This document shows, one piece after another, positions 7,501 to 13,717 of a DNA stretch of 16,189 bases. The notes below the pieces were generated by a model. It worked only from the letters and a program-made list of their open reading frames with translations, made no database searches and was not told the origin of the DNA. Origin of the DNA: JACVRM01 sp046262315 (lineage in GTDB: Bacteria > Actinomycetota > Thermoleophilia > Gaiellales > Gaiellaceae); the NCBI GenBank assembly GCA_046262315.1, contig JBHEMZ010000007.1, forward strand, positions 1 through 16,189. Direction: 5' to 3'. How positions within the stretch are numbered: position 1 is the stretch's first letter; the number at the start of each line of letters is the position of its first letter. A program made the position numbers and the translations under genes.

Positions 7501-8028
7501 TCATGAGGCGACGCCGCGCAGTTCGTAGGCCGGCGGGATGCCCGCCGCGACCCTCTCGTGCAAGCGCACGATGCCCTCCATGAGCGCCTCGGGACGCGGG
7601 GGGCAGCCGGGCACGTGAATGTCCACCGCGACGATCTTGTCCACCCCCTGGAGCACGGCGTAGTTGTTGAACATGCCACCCGAGCTCGCGCACGCGCCCA
7701 TGGCGATCACCCACTTCGGCTCCAGCATCTGGTCGTAGATCTGCCGCAGCGGCGCCGACATCTTGTGCGCCACCCGCCCGGAGACGATCAACAGGTCGGC
7801 CTGGCGCGGCGACGAGCGGAACGCCTCCATCCCGAAGCGCGCGATGTCGTAGCGTGACGAGACGATCGACATCATCTCGATCGCGCAGCAGGCCAGCCCG
7901 AACGTGTCGGGCCACATCGACTTGGTCTGCGCCCACGCGATCGCTTTCTCAAGCGTCGTCAGCATCAGCTTCTGCTCGAGGTCCCCGCCGAGCTCGCGCT
8001 CGAACACGCCCGGGCCGCGCCCGCGCAT
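7501..8028 (-). CDS. nuoB: NADH-quinone oxidoreductase subunit B (PSST-type)
   Basis: Subunit carrying cluster N2, the last Fe-S cluster before quinone. The 175-residue protein has the tandem cysteines in FGLACCAIEMM (C47, C48), GACASSGG (C113) and HVPGCPPRPEALMEGI (C142), the four N2 ligands. The ATG at 8028 is preferred because GGAG lies about 9 bp upstream and homology begins shortly after; the frame is open further upstream to 8172, but that part overlaps nuoA and resembles nothing. A 50 bp gap separates it from nuoA. An N-terminal stretch of about 25 residues before LTTLEKAIAWAQ is normal for the family. Confidence 0.96.
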   Translation of the reverse strand: MRGRGPGVFERELGGDLEQKLMLTTLEKAIAWAQTKSMWPDTFGLACCAIEMMSIVSSRYDIARFGMEAFRSSPRQADLLIVSGRVAHKMSAPLRQIYDQMLEPKWVIAMGACASSGGMFNNYAVLQGVDKIVAVDIHVPGCPPRPEALMEGIVRLHERVAAGIPPAYELRGVAS

Positions 8029-8078
8029 GAGCGTCCGCTCCGAGTGCAGGCCGAAATCGGCGAGCCGCTTCTGGCGTT

Positions 8079-8441
8079 CTATCGCCAGTTCAGGGCCCCC
8101 TTGCGCCAGATGTAGACGTAGGCGAGCGCGAGGATTCCGATGAAGAAGCTGAGCTCCCAGAAGGCGAACCACCCAAGCGGCTCAAGTACGACGGCGAGCG
8201 GGTATAGGAACACGATCTCGATGTCGAAGACGATGAAGAGCATCGCTGTGAGGTAGAAGCTGACCGTGAAGCGCTGCTCGGGCGGCGGGCCGAGCGAAAC
8301 GCCGGACTCGAAGGGCAGAACCCGCGTGCGGGTGCGCGCGCGAGGCCGCTGCGCGAACACGAAGGACATCAGGATCATGGATGCCGGGATGACCAGCGCG
8401 AGGGCGCCGTAAATCAGGAACGGCAGCCATCTGTCGAGCAT
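8079..8441 (-). CDS. nuoA: NADH-quinone oxidoreductase subunit A
   Basis: Small three-helix membrane subunit of complex I and first gene of the nuo operon. The 120-residue protein (from ATG at 8441, MLDRWLPFLIYG) has helices near 6-28, 61-82 and 87-108, with FESG (after LP), RFTVSFYLTAMLFIVFDIEI and FLYPLAV, all family hallmarks; the intramembrane acidic pair in FDIEIVF is retained. A TTG at 8453 in the same frame is a real alternative start because AGGTG lies about 5 bp upstream of it; it would add four residues. Its promoter must lie in the 127 bp shared with the divergent Fe-S carrier gene. Confidence 0.95.
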   Translation of the reverse strand: MLDRWLPFLIYGALALVIPASMILMSFVFAQRPRARTRTRVLPFESGVSLGPPPEQRFTVSFYLTAMLFIVFDIEIVFLYPLAVVLEPLGWFAFWELSFFIGILALAYVYIWRKGALNWR

Positions 8442-8484
8442 CGAGCGGCGCAACTTAGCACCTGGGGACGACCCGCACGAGGTT

Positions 8485-8499
8485 AAGCGAAAACCGCTT
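8485..8499. promoter_or_regulatory. Small palindrome in the nuoA / Fe-S carrier divergent spacer
   Basis: AAGCG (8485-8489) and CGCTT (8495-8499) flank AAAAC, an inverted repeat in the 127 bp between divergent genes. It could be an operator or part of the nuo leader. No regulator is identified, so the role is unknown. Confidence 0.3.
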
Positions 8500-8567
8500 G
8501 GTAAAGCGTGTACGCGCTGTCACAAAGTCGGTCCCGGACACGCTCCTGCACCCTCGCCCGGTCGCGC

Positions 8568-8573
8568 TACACT
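8568..8573 (+). promoter_or_regulatory. Putative -10 element of the Fe-S carrier gene, giving a leaderless transcript
   Basis: TACACT matches TAnnnT and ends 7 bp before the ATG at 8581, the spacing at which transcription would begin at or next to the A of the start codon. No ribosome binding site precedes the ATG, which fits leaderless translation, common in Actinobacteria. No good -35 is seen. Confidence 0.45.
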
Positions 8574-8580
8574 GAGTGCG

Positions 8581-8988
8581 ATGGCTACCGCCGAACAGCC
8601 TCTGACGATCGTCTCGCTCACGGAGCGGGCGGCCGACAAGATCAAGACCCTGCTGGCCGAGGAGACCGAGAACCTTTCCGTGCTCCGCGTGGCCGTGCAG
8701 GGCGGCGGCTGCTCGGGCTTCCAGTACGCGCTCGGCTTCGACCACGCCGCGCAGGAGGGCGACCTCGTTCTCCACGCGCACGGCGTGAGCGTCGTCGTCG
8801 ATCCCTACAGCGCTCCGTACCTTCAGGGCACGGAGATCGACTTCGTCGACGGCCTCCAGGGTGGCTTCGCCATCAACAACCCGAACGTCTCCGCCGCCTG
8901 CGGCTGCGGCCACTCGTTCCAGGTGGACGACGAGACGGCCGCCGACCCGTACGCCGCACCGGCCTGCGGCTCCGGCTGCTCGCATTAG
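8581..8988 (+). CDS. erpA: A-type iron-sulfur cluster carrier (ErpA/IscA/HesB family)
   Basis: Carries Fe-S clusters to target enzymes; other family members serve respiratory complexes. The 135-residue protein has the three conserved cysteines in GGGCSGFQY (C44) and SAACGCGHSF (C107, C109), and the typical INNPN segment just before the last pair. Family members are usually about 105-120 residues; here a C-terminal tail adds two more cysteines and a terminal His (ACGSGCSH, C129 and C133), which could bind metal or bridge chains. It is divergent from nuoA, and complex I needs many clusters, so shared supply is a reasonable inference. The ATG at 8581 has no Shine-Dalgarno sequence and a -10-like TACACT close upstream. 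The erpA symbol is a family-level assignment. Confidence 0.9.
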   Translation: MATAEQPLTIVSLTERAADKIKTLLAEETENLSVLRVAVQGGGCSGFQYALGFDHAAQEGDLVLHAHGVSVVVDPYSAPYLQGTEIDFVDGLQGGFAINNPNVSAACGCGHSFQVDDETAADPYAAPACGSGCSH

Positions 8989-8996
8989 GACTGCTT

Positions 8997-9028
8997 TCGC
9001 AACGAAGCTCTCGCGCCGTTCGTTGCGA
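8997..9028 (+). terminator. Perfect 10 bp hairpin after the Fe-S carrier gene
   Basis: TCGCAACGAA (8997-9006) and its exact complement TTCGTTGCGA (9019-9028) flank a 12-base loop, starting 9 bp after the stop codon. The position suits a terminator, but no T-run follows (CAAAGAG), so it may work with a factor, stabilise the mRNA 3' end, or act as an operator for the next gene. Confidence 0.55.
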
Positions 9029-9084
9029 CAAAGAGTTCCACTAGCGCGCGTGGCCCGAACCGTTTAGCGTCCGCGGCTCCCGAC

Positions 9085-9091
9085 AAGGAGG
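9085..9091 (+). promoter_or_regulatory. Strong ribosome binding site fixing a GTG start
   Basis: AAGGAGG, a full Shine-Dalgarno match, lies 5 bp before the GTG at 9097 and decides the start of the four-helix membrane protein. It contrasts with the neighbouring genes, which lack such sites. A TAnnnT-like TAGCGT at 9065-9070 could be the -10 element. Confidence 0.8.
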
Positions 9092-9096
9092 GCACC

Positions 9097-9549
9097 GTGG
9101 CAGCGCTTCGCACCGTCTACCGCTACTGGGCATGGCTCGTGTTCGCGGCGATCGTTCTGCAGGTCGGCTTCGCCGGCTACGGCGCCTTCTTCGTGGCCAA
9201 GGAAACCGACAAGGGCACGGTGGACGAGGACAAGTTCATGGACGGCTTCGGGCTGCACGCAGGCTTTGGCTATATCGTTGTCCTGCTCGGGCTGATCCTC
9301 CTGCTGCTGGCTCTGGCGGGCCGCGTGCGGGGGCGGCGACTCGGCCTCACCGGGCTCCTGTTTGGGCTCCTGATCGTCCAGGTGCTGCTCGCCTGGTTCG
9401 GGTTCGAGGTGCCTGCCATCGGGTTTTTCCATCCGGTTAACGCGCTCGTGCTCGCCGGGCTCTCGTCGTGGCTTGCGCTCACGGAGTGGCGCGGCGTGGG
9501 GACGATCCACGACCGGCCGGTCGCGACGGGCGGCGCCGTGGCTCCCTAG
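9097..9549 (+). CDS. Four-helix membrane protein, probably DUF6220-like
   Basis: A 150-residue integral membrane protein with four hydrophobic segments (about 10-32, 53-74, 82-100, 108-128). A hydrophilic, acidic loop (KETDKGTVDEDKFMDG) follows the first. One His lies at the start of helix 2 (H54 in GFGLHAGFG) and one at the start of helix 4 (H112 in GFFHPVNA). The pattern resembles small uncharacterised actinobacterial membrane proteins of the DUF6220 type; this is from memory of the pattern, not a search. Paired membrane histidines are reminiscent of b-type haem proteins, but haem binding is not shown. The start is fixed by a perfect ribosome binding site. It converges with the multicopper oxidase gene, leaving 5 bp between stop codons. 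Confidence 0.75.
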   Translation: MAALRTVYRYWAWLVFAAIVLQVGFAGYGAFFVAKETDKGTVDEDKFMDGFGLHAGFGYIVVLLGLILLLLALAGRVRGRRLGLTGLLFGLLIVQVLLAWFGFEVPAIGFFHPVNALVLAGLSSWLALTEWRGVGTIHDRPVATGGAVAP

Positions 9550-9554
9550 GCGGA

Positions 9555-11033
9555 CTATTCGGGGCGGTTGCCGGCTCGGCCGCCCACCGTGAACGGGGTG
9601 GAGGCCCCCTCATAGGCGACGTGCATCGTCAGCCCCTGGGCCGCGTGGGCGAGGTTGTGGCAGTGGTTCATCCAGAGTCCGGGGTTGTCGGCGCGGAACG
9701 CGACCTCGTAGCGCTCTCCGTCCTTCACGTTCAGCGTGTCGGACCACCAGGGTGAGCCTGACGACGGCACGCCGTTCCGGCTGAGAACGAGCATGTGGTG
9801 CCCGTGCAGATGCATCGGGTGGACGGCGCCCGAGTCATTCGTGATCGTCACCTTCACGAGGTCGCCGCGCCGCACGAAGAAGACCGGCATGGCGGGGAAG
9901 ACCTTGCCGTTGATCGTCCACTGGCGGCCCGGGCGGCCGTCCACGAAGCCGAACTTGCGCCCGACGTCGAGCCGGAAGGTGCGGTCGAAGCGGCTCCCCG
10001 CGTCGAAGGGCGTGCCCGTCGGCGTGCCGTAGGTGAGCAGGTCGAGCTCGCGTCCCTGGGCTGGAGCGGTCGTCCCTGCGGCTTGCCCGTCGCGGCTGAG
10101 CACGAGCCGTGCGTCCGTATGCAGAACGCTCAGCTCGACCGGGTTGTCCGGCATCGTGAGGACGAGGTCATAACGGCCCCCGGCGGCGAGCTCGAGGATT
10201 GTCCGACTGAGCTCACCGGGCTCGTGCAGGTCGGTGCCGTCCACGGCAACCAGCCGAAACGGCGCTCCGCCTACCGCAAGCTGCCGAGGCGTGTTCTCTG
10301 CGTTGACGATGCGCAGGCGCACGGGCGTTCCCGGCGCGACGACCCGCCGCTCCACGCCGTCCGCCAAGTTCACTGCCTGGCGGCCTCCCACGCTGTGGAC
10401 CATCACGACGCGGTCGTACACGGAACGCTGGTTTCCGCGAGGCTCGATCACGAAGGCTCCGAAGAGCCCGCGCCGCACGTCCTTCGAGGAGAACTGATGG
10501 GTGTGGTACCAGAACGTCCCGACCTGCTTCGCGCGGAAGCGGTACGTGTAGCTCTCGCCGGGCCGCACGGCGTCCTGGGTCACGCCGGCGACGCCGTCCT
10601 CAGCGTTCGGGACGTCCACGCCGTGCCAGTGGATGGTCACGCCGCGGTCGACGTCCTCGTTCACCAGCGTTACCTCGACGAGATCGCCCTGCCGCGCGCG
10701 AAGCTCCGGACCGGGGACGCGGCCGTCGTACGTGAGCACGTCCGCGGTGCGGCCCGAAGCCAGCTGCACGGACGCGTGGCGCGCGGTCAAGGTGAAGCGC
10801 ACGTCCGGGCGGCCTGTCGCGGGTTCGCGCAGGGAGTCGACGCTCTGGCCGCCCTGCTCGTGCGCCGTGTGCGCGCCTACTGGCCCTCCGCCGCGGTCGA
10901 GCGTGCCGTGCGCCATGACGTTGTACATACCGGGCAGGCGGCTCTCCCACCAGGCGTGGCCGATCCAGCCGAGGGCGGCGAGGATCGCGACCGCGCCGGC
11001 GGCCACCAGTGCGATGCGGAGCGGACGGAACAT
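9555..11033 (-). CDS. Membrane-anchored multicopper oxidase (laccase-like)
   Basis: Oxidises a substrate at a type 1 copper and reduces O2 to water at a trinuclear copper site. The 492-residue protein has all four copper-binding blocks: HWHG (H135, H137), YHTH (H177, H179), HPMHLHGH (H405, H408, H410) and HCHNLAHAAQGL (H457, C458, H459, H463). The usual axial Met position, five residues after H463, is Leu468. Residues 7-25 form one hydrophobic helix, a signal anchor or uncleaved signal, so the enzyme acts outside the membrane. Three cupredoxin domains are expected from the length. The ATG at 11033 has GGAG about 9 bp upstream. The substrate is unknown: laccase-type phenol oxidation, Cu(I) or Mn(II) are possible; no Met-rich CueO-type insert is seen. 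It is divergent from the ferredoxin reductase gene. Confidence 0.92.
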   Translation of the reverse strand: MFRPLRIALVAAGAVAILAALGWIGHAWWESRLPGMYNVMAHGTLDRGGGPVGAHTAHEQGGQSVDSLREPATGRPDVRFTLTARHASVQLASGRTADVLTYDGRVPGPELRARQGDLVEVTLVNEDVDRGVTIHWHGVDVPNAEDGVAGVTQDAVRPGESYTYRFRAKQVGTFWYHTHQFSSKDVRRGLFGAFVIEPRGNQRSVYDRVVMVHSVGGRQAVNLADGVERRVVAPGTPVRLRIVNAENTPRQLAVGGAPFRLVAVDGTDLHEPGELSRTILELAAGGRYDLVLTMPDNPVELSVLHTDARLVLSRDGQAAGTTAPAQGRELDLLTYGTPTGTPFDAGSRFDRTFRLDVGRKFGFVDGRPGRQWTINGKVFPAMPVFFVRRGDLVKVTITNDSGAVHPMHLHGHHMLVLSRNGVPSSGSPWWSDTLNVKDGERYEVAFRADNPGLWMNHCHNLAHAAQGLTMHVAYEGASTPFTVGGRAGNRPE

Positions 11034-11099
11034 AGAAGAGCGCTCCGAGGGTAACCGCAGAACTGGAGTTCGGCGAGTGGCCCGGTCGAGTGCGCCGCG

Positions 11100-11105
11100 T
11101 AGCAT
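11100..11105 (+). promoter_or_regulatory. Putative -10 element abutting the ferredoxin reductase start
   Basis: TAGCAT fits TAnnnT and lies 8 bp before the GTG at 11114, again suggesting a leaderless or nearly leaderless transcript. No ribosome binding site precedes either candidate GTG. Confidence 0.35.
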
Positions 11106-11113
11106 GCGGCGGC

Positions 11114-12511
11114 GTGACGGCTCGGGACCGCCCGCTTCGCGTTGCCGTCGTCGGCTCGGGTCCGGCGGGGTTCTACGCGGCCTCGGCCCTGCTCACCGCC
11201 GACCCGCCGGCCGAGGTCGACATGTACGACCGGCTGCCCACGCCGTGGGGGCTCGTCCGCCTCGGCGTCGCGCCCGATCATCCGAAGCTGAAGGAGGTCT
11301 CGCGCGCGTTCGAGCGCACCGCGCGCCGGCCAGGGTTCCGCTTCTTCGGCAATGTCGAGGTCGGCCGCGACCTCGCGCATTCCGACCTCATGCGCCTCTA
11401 CGACGCCGTCCTGTACGCGGTTGGCGCCCAGACCGGCCGGCGGCTCGCCATTCCGGGTGAGGACCTGCCGGGCTCGTGGAGCGCGACCGAGTTCGTCGCC
11501 TGGTACAACGGCCATCCGGATTTCCAGGATCTGCCCTTTGAGCTGAAAGCCGAGCGGGCGGTCGTCGTCGGCGCGGGGAATGTCGCCCTCGATGTCGCGC
11601 GAATGCTCGCATTGACGCCCGAGGAGCTCGACCCGACCGATACAACCGAACGCGCGGCCGAGGCCATCGTTGGCTCAGGCCTGCGCGAGGTCGTCATTCT
11701 CGCCCGGCGCGGGCCTGCCCAGGCGGCCTTTACGACACCTGAGCTGAAGGAGCTTGGCGAGCTGGCCGGCGCCGACGTCATCGTCGATCCAGCCGAGCTT
11801 GAGCTCGATCCCGTCAGCGAGGCGGCGCTCGAGTCCGACACGAACGCGCGCCGCAACCTCGAGGTGCTGCGCGACTTCGCTTCCCGAGAGCCGTCCGGCA
11901 AGCCCCGGGCAGTGCGGCTGCGCTTCGGCGTCTCGCCGGTCGAGATCTTCGGCGCGGAGCGGGTCGAGGGCGTGGAGGTTGTCCGCAACCGGCTCGTCGC
12001 CGACGACCGCGGACAGGTAAGCGGGGAACCGACCGGCGAGTGGGAGACGATCTCGTGCGGACTCGTGTTCCGTAGCGTCGGCTACAAGGGAGTGGCCATC
12101 ACCGAGCTGCCGTTCGACGAGCGCGGCGGGACGATGCCGAATCGCGACGGACGGGTGCTCGGGACGGACGGCCTACCACTGCCGGGTGTGTACTCCGCGG
12201 GGTGGATCAAGCGCGGCCCGACGGGCGTCATCGGGACGAACAAGAAGGACGCGACCGAGACGGTCGAGCAGCTCCTGGAGGACGCTCGGGCGGGCCGGCT
12301 GCCGACGCCGGAACGCCCGGCCCCTGACGCGGCGTTCGAGCTCCTTGCCGAGCGCGGCGTGGAAGCGGTCACCTACGCGGGGTGGGAGACCCTGGACGCA
12401 GCCGAGCGCGAGGCGGGAGCCCCACGCGGCAAGCCGCGCGTGAAGCTGGTCACGTGGGGCGACCTGCTGGCGGCATCCCGCCGCAAGTCCGGCGCGCTGC
12501 GCGCGCCATGA
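11114..12511 (+). CDS. fprA: Ferredoxin/adrenodoxin-type NADP+ reductase (FprA-like)
   Basis: FAD enzyme that moves electrons between NADPH and ferredoxin. The 465-residue protein is close in length to FprA of mycobacteria. It has the FAD-binding GSGPAG (14-19), the family block LPTPWGLVRLGVAPDHPKLK (41-60), the NADP-binding GAGNVALDVAR (153-163) and the C-terminal signature GWIKRGPTGVIGTNKKDA (363-380). These mark the adrenodoxin-reductase family rather than plant-type FNR. The GTG at 11114 is preferred, because homology starts a few residues later and a -10-like box lies just upstream; an in-frame GTG at 11090 is possible. It is divergent from the multicopper oxidase gene. No ferredoxin gene is in the window, so its partner is unknown. 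Confidence 0.95.
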   Translation: MTARDRPLRVAVVGSGPAGFYAASALLTADPPAEVDMYDRLPTPWGLVRLGVAPDHPKLKEVSRAFERTARRPGFRFFGNVEVGRDLAHSDLMRLYDAVLYAVGAQTGRRLAIPGEDLPGSWSATEFVAWYNGHPDFQDLPFELKAERAVVVGAGNVALDVARMLALTPEELDPTDTTERAAEAIVGSGLREVVILARRGPAQAAFTTPELKELGELAGADVIVDPAELELDPVSEAALESDTNARRNLEVLRDFASREPSGKPRAVRLRFGVSPVEIFGAERVEGVEVVRNRLVADDRGQVSGEPTGEWETISCGLVFRSVGYKGVAITELPFDERGGTMPNRDGRVLGTDGLPLPGVYSAGWIKRGPTGVIGTNKKDATETVEQLLEDARAGRLPTPERPAPDAAFELLAERGVEAVTYAGWETLDAAEREAGAPRGKPRVKLVTWGDLLAASRRKSGALRAP

Positions 12512-12569
12512 CGACTTGCGGCGGGGTCGGGCAAGGAAGGCAGACGGGCCGGGGCCCCGTTGTGGCTGC

Positions 12570-12586
12570 GGCGGGACAAGCCCGCC
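12570..12586 (+). terminator. GC-rich hairpin downstream of fprA
   Basis: GGCGGG (12570-12575) and CCCGCC (12581-12586) around an ACAAG loop, about 60 bp after the fprA stop. A plausible transcription end point, but there is no T-run behind it. Confidence 0.4.
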
Positions 12587-12601
12587 TCCGCCGAAGAGTG
12601 A

Positions 12602-12667
12602 TGTCCCTGTGCCGAATCTGTTCCAGGGACTGTCCCTGTGCCGAATTCGTTGCGGGGACTGGTCCCT
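12602..12667. repeat. Tandem REP-like palindromes, 29 bp period
   Basis: Two units each begin TGTCCCTGTGCCGAAT (12602 and 12631, exactly 29 bp apart) and end AGGGAC (12625-12630) or GGGGAC (12654-12659). Each unit can fold as a hairpin with GTCCCT against its end; a third GGTCCCT (12661-12667) follows. The junctions are themselves palindromic (AGGGACTGTCCCT). This matches the look of bacterial REP elements mobilised by REP-associated tyrosine transposases; that link is from general knowledge. Located between fprA and livH. Confidence 0.7.
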
Positions 12668-12729
12668 GCGGCGGCCCGCCGGCGTGGGTTCGGCGCTCCT
12701 ACGGCGGAGGTGCCGAGCGGACCGTCACG

Positions 12730-12755
12730 GGTCAGTCCCCGTTCGGGGGCAGACC
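12730..12755. repeat. Further REP-like hairpin upstream of livH
   Basis: Outer arms GGTC (12730-12733) and GACC (12752-12755) and inner arms CCCC (12737-12740) and GGGG (12745-12748) with symmetrical 3-base internal loops. The CAGTCCCC wording resembles the tandem units upstream. It ends 30 bp before the livH start. Confidence 0.5.
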
Positions 12756-12770
12756 GTGCGCCACGCGTTC

Positions 12771-12776
12771 TAGGCT
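12771..12776 (+). promoter_or_regulatory. Putative -10 element abutting the livH start
   Basis: TAGGCT fits TAnnnT and lies 8 bp before the ATG at 12785; no Shine-Dalgarno sequence is present. The arrangement mirrors the Fe-S carrier and ferredoxin reductase starts. No clear -35. Confidence 0.35.
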
Positions 12777-12784
12777 CCTGCCGC

Positions 12785-13717
12785 ATGGCGCTCGCGTTCC
12801 AGGTGCTGGTTACCGGCGCGGCCGCGGGCGCCGTCTACGGGCTCCTCGCCGTCGGCCATTCGCTGATCTACCGGCTCACGGGGGTCGTCAACTTCGCCTT
12901 CGGCGATCTCGTCGGGCTCGGCGTCTTCGCAACGCTGCTCGTCGCTGCCGGCACCGGCCCAGTGACGCAAATCGGCGTCGGGGGCGGCCGGTTCGCCCTG
13001 GCTCTCGTTGCCGGCGTGCTGGTCTGCGTGGCTGCCTCGGTAGGCAGCTACCTCTACGCCGTCGAGCCCTACCTGGCGCGCGGCTCGACGCTCGGCTGGG
13101 TCGGCGCCACCCTCGCTGTCGCCTTCGCCGTGAACGCGCTCGTCGCGCTCCTGTTCACGCGCTCGAGTTACGTCTTCCCCGACCCGCTTCCCTTCCGTGA
13201 GGTCGGCACGGCGGGCTTCGTGACTCTCGGCGGCGTGCAGATCCAGGTGCGCGCCTTCTTCGTGGTCGCGGTCGCGCTCTGCCTGGCGGCGCTGGCCACC
13301 TGGATCCTCACGCGGACGCGCTTCGGCCGCGGGCTCCAGGCTATCGCGGCCGACTCCGAGGCCGCCCAGATCGTCGGCGTGCCTGTGCGGCTGCTCGTGG
13401 CAGGCGCGTTTGGGCTTGCGGGAGGGCTGGCCGCGCTTGCTGCGATCACTGCGGCGCCGAGCGGGGCGTTCGCGACCGAGACCGGCGTCCTGCTCGGCGT
13501 CAAGGGACTCGTCGCCGCGCTGCTCGTCCGCTTCGGCTCGGCTTGGAGCGCCTTCGCGGCGGGGATCGGGCTCGGTATCGCCGAGGCCGCTATCGCAGGC
13601 CTAACCATCTTCGGGCACGACCTCGGGCCACAGTGGCGCGAAGTGCTGCCGCTCGGCGTGGCGCTGCTCGTGGTTGCGCTGCGGCCCGCGCGCGAGGCCC
13701 TGGAGGAGCAAGAGTGA
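12785..13717 (+). CDS. livH: Branched-chain amino-acid-type ABC transporter permease LivH
   Basis: One of two membrane permeases of a HAAT-family ABC importer (branched-chain amino acids, or in relatives urea, amides or aromatic acids). The 310-residue protein has about eight hydrophobic helices and begins FQVLVTGAAAGAVYGLLAVG, the typical LivH opening, followed by IYRLTGVVNFAFGD. The cytoplasmic coupling loop is seen in TRTRFGRGLQAIAADSEAAQ, followed by IVGVPVRLLVAGAFGLAGGL. Length is normal. The ATG at 12785 has no ribosome binding site but sits 8 bp after a TAnnnT box. The stop overlaps the start of the livM-livG fusion by 4 bp (GTGA), so the two proteins are co-translated and must form the heterodimeric channel. 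Substrate cannot be told from the permease. Confidence 0.93.
   Translation: MALAFQVLVTGAAAGAVYGLLAVGHSLIYRLTGVVNFAFGDLVGLGVFATLLVAAGTGPVTQIGVGGGRFALALVAGVLVCVAASVGSYLYAVEPYLARGSTLGWVGATLAVAFAVNALVALLFTRSSYVFPDPLPFREVGTAGFVTLGGVQIQVRAFFVVAVALCLAALATWILTRTRFGRGLQAIAADSEAAQIVGVPVRLLVAGAFGLAGGLAALAAITAAPSGAFATETGVLLGVKGLVAALLVRFGSAWSAFAAGIGLGIAEAAIAGLTIFGHDLGPQWREVLPLGVALLVVALRPAREALEEQE

Noticed and set aside
12602..12667. Possible CRISPR-like array
   Set aside because: Only two to three units, period 29 bp with no spacers of uniform size, and no cas genes; the palindromic layout fits REP elements better.
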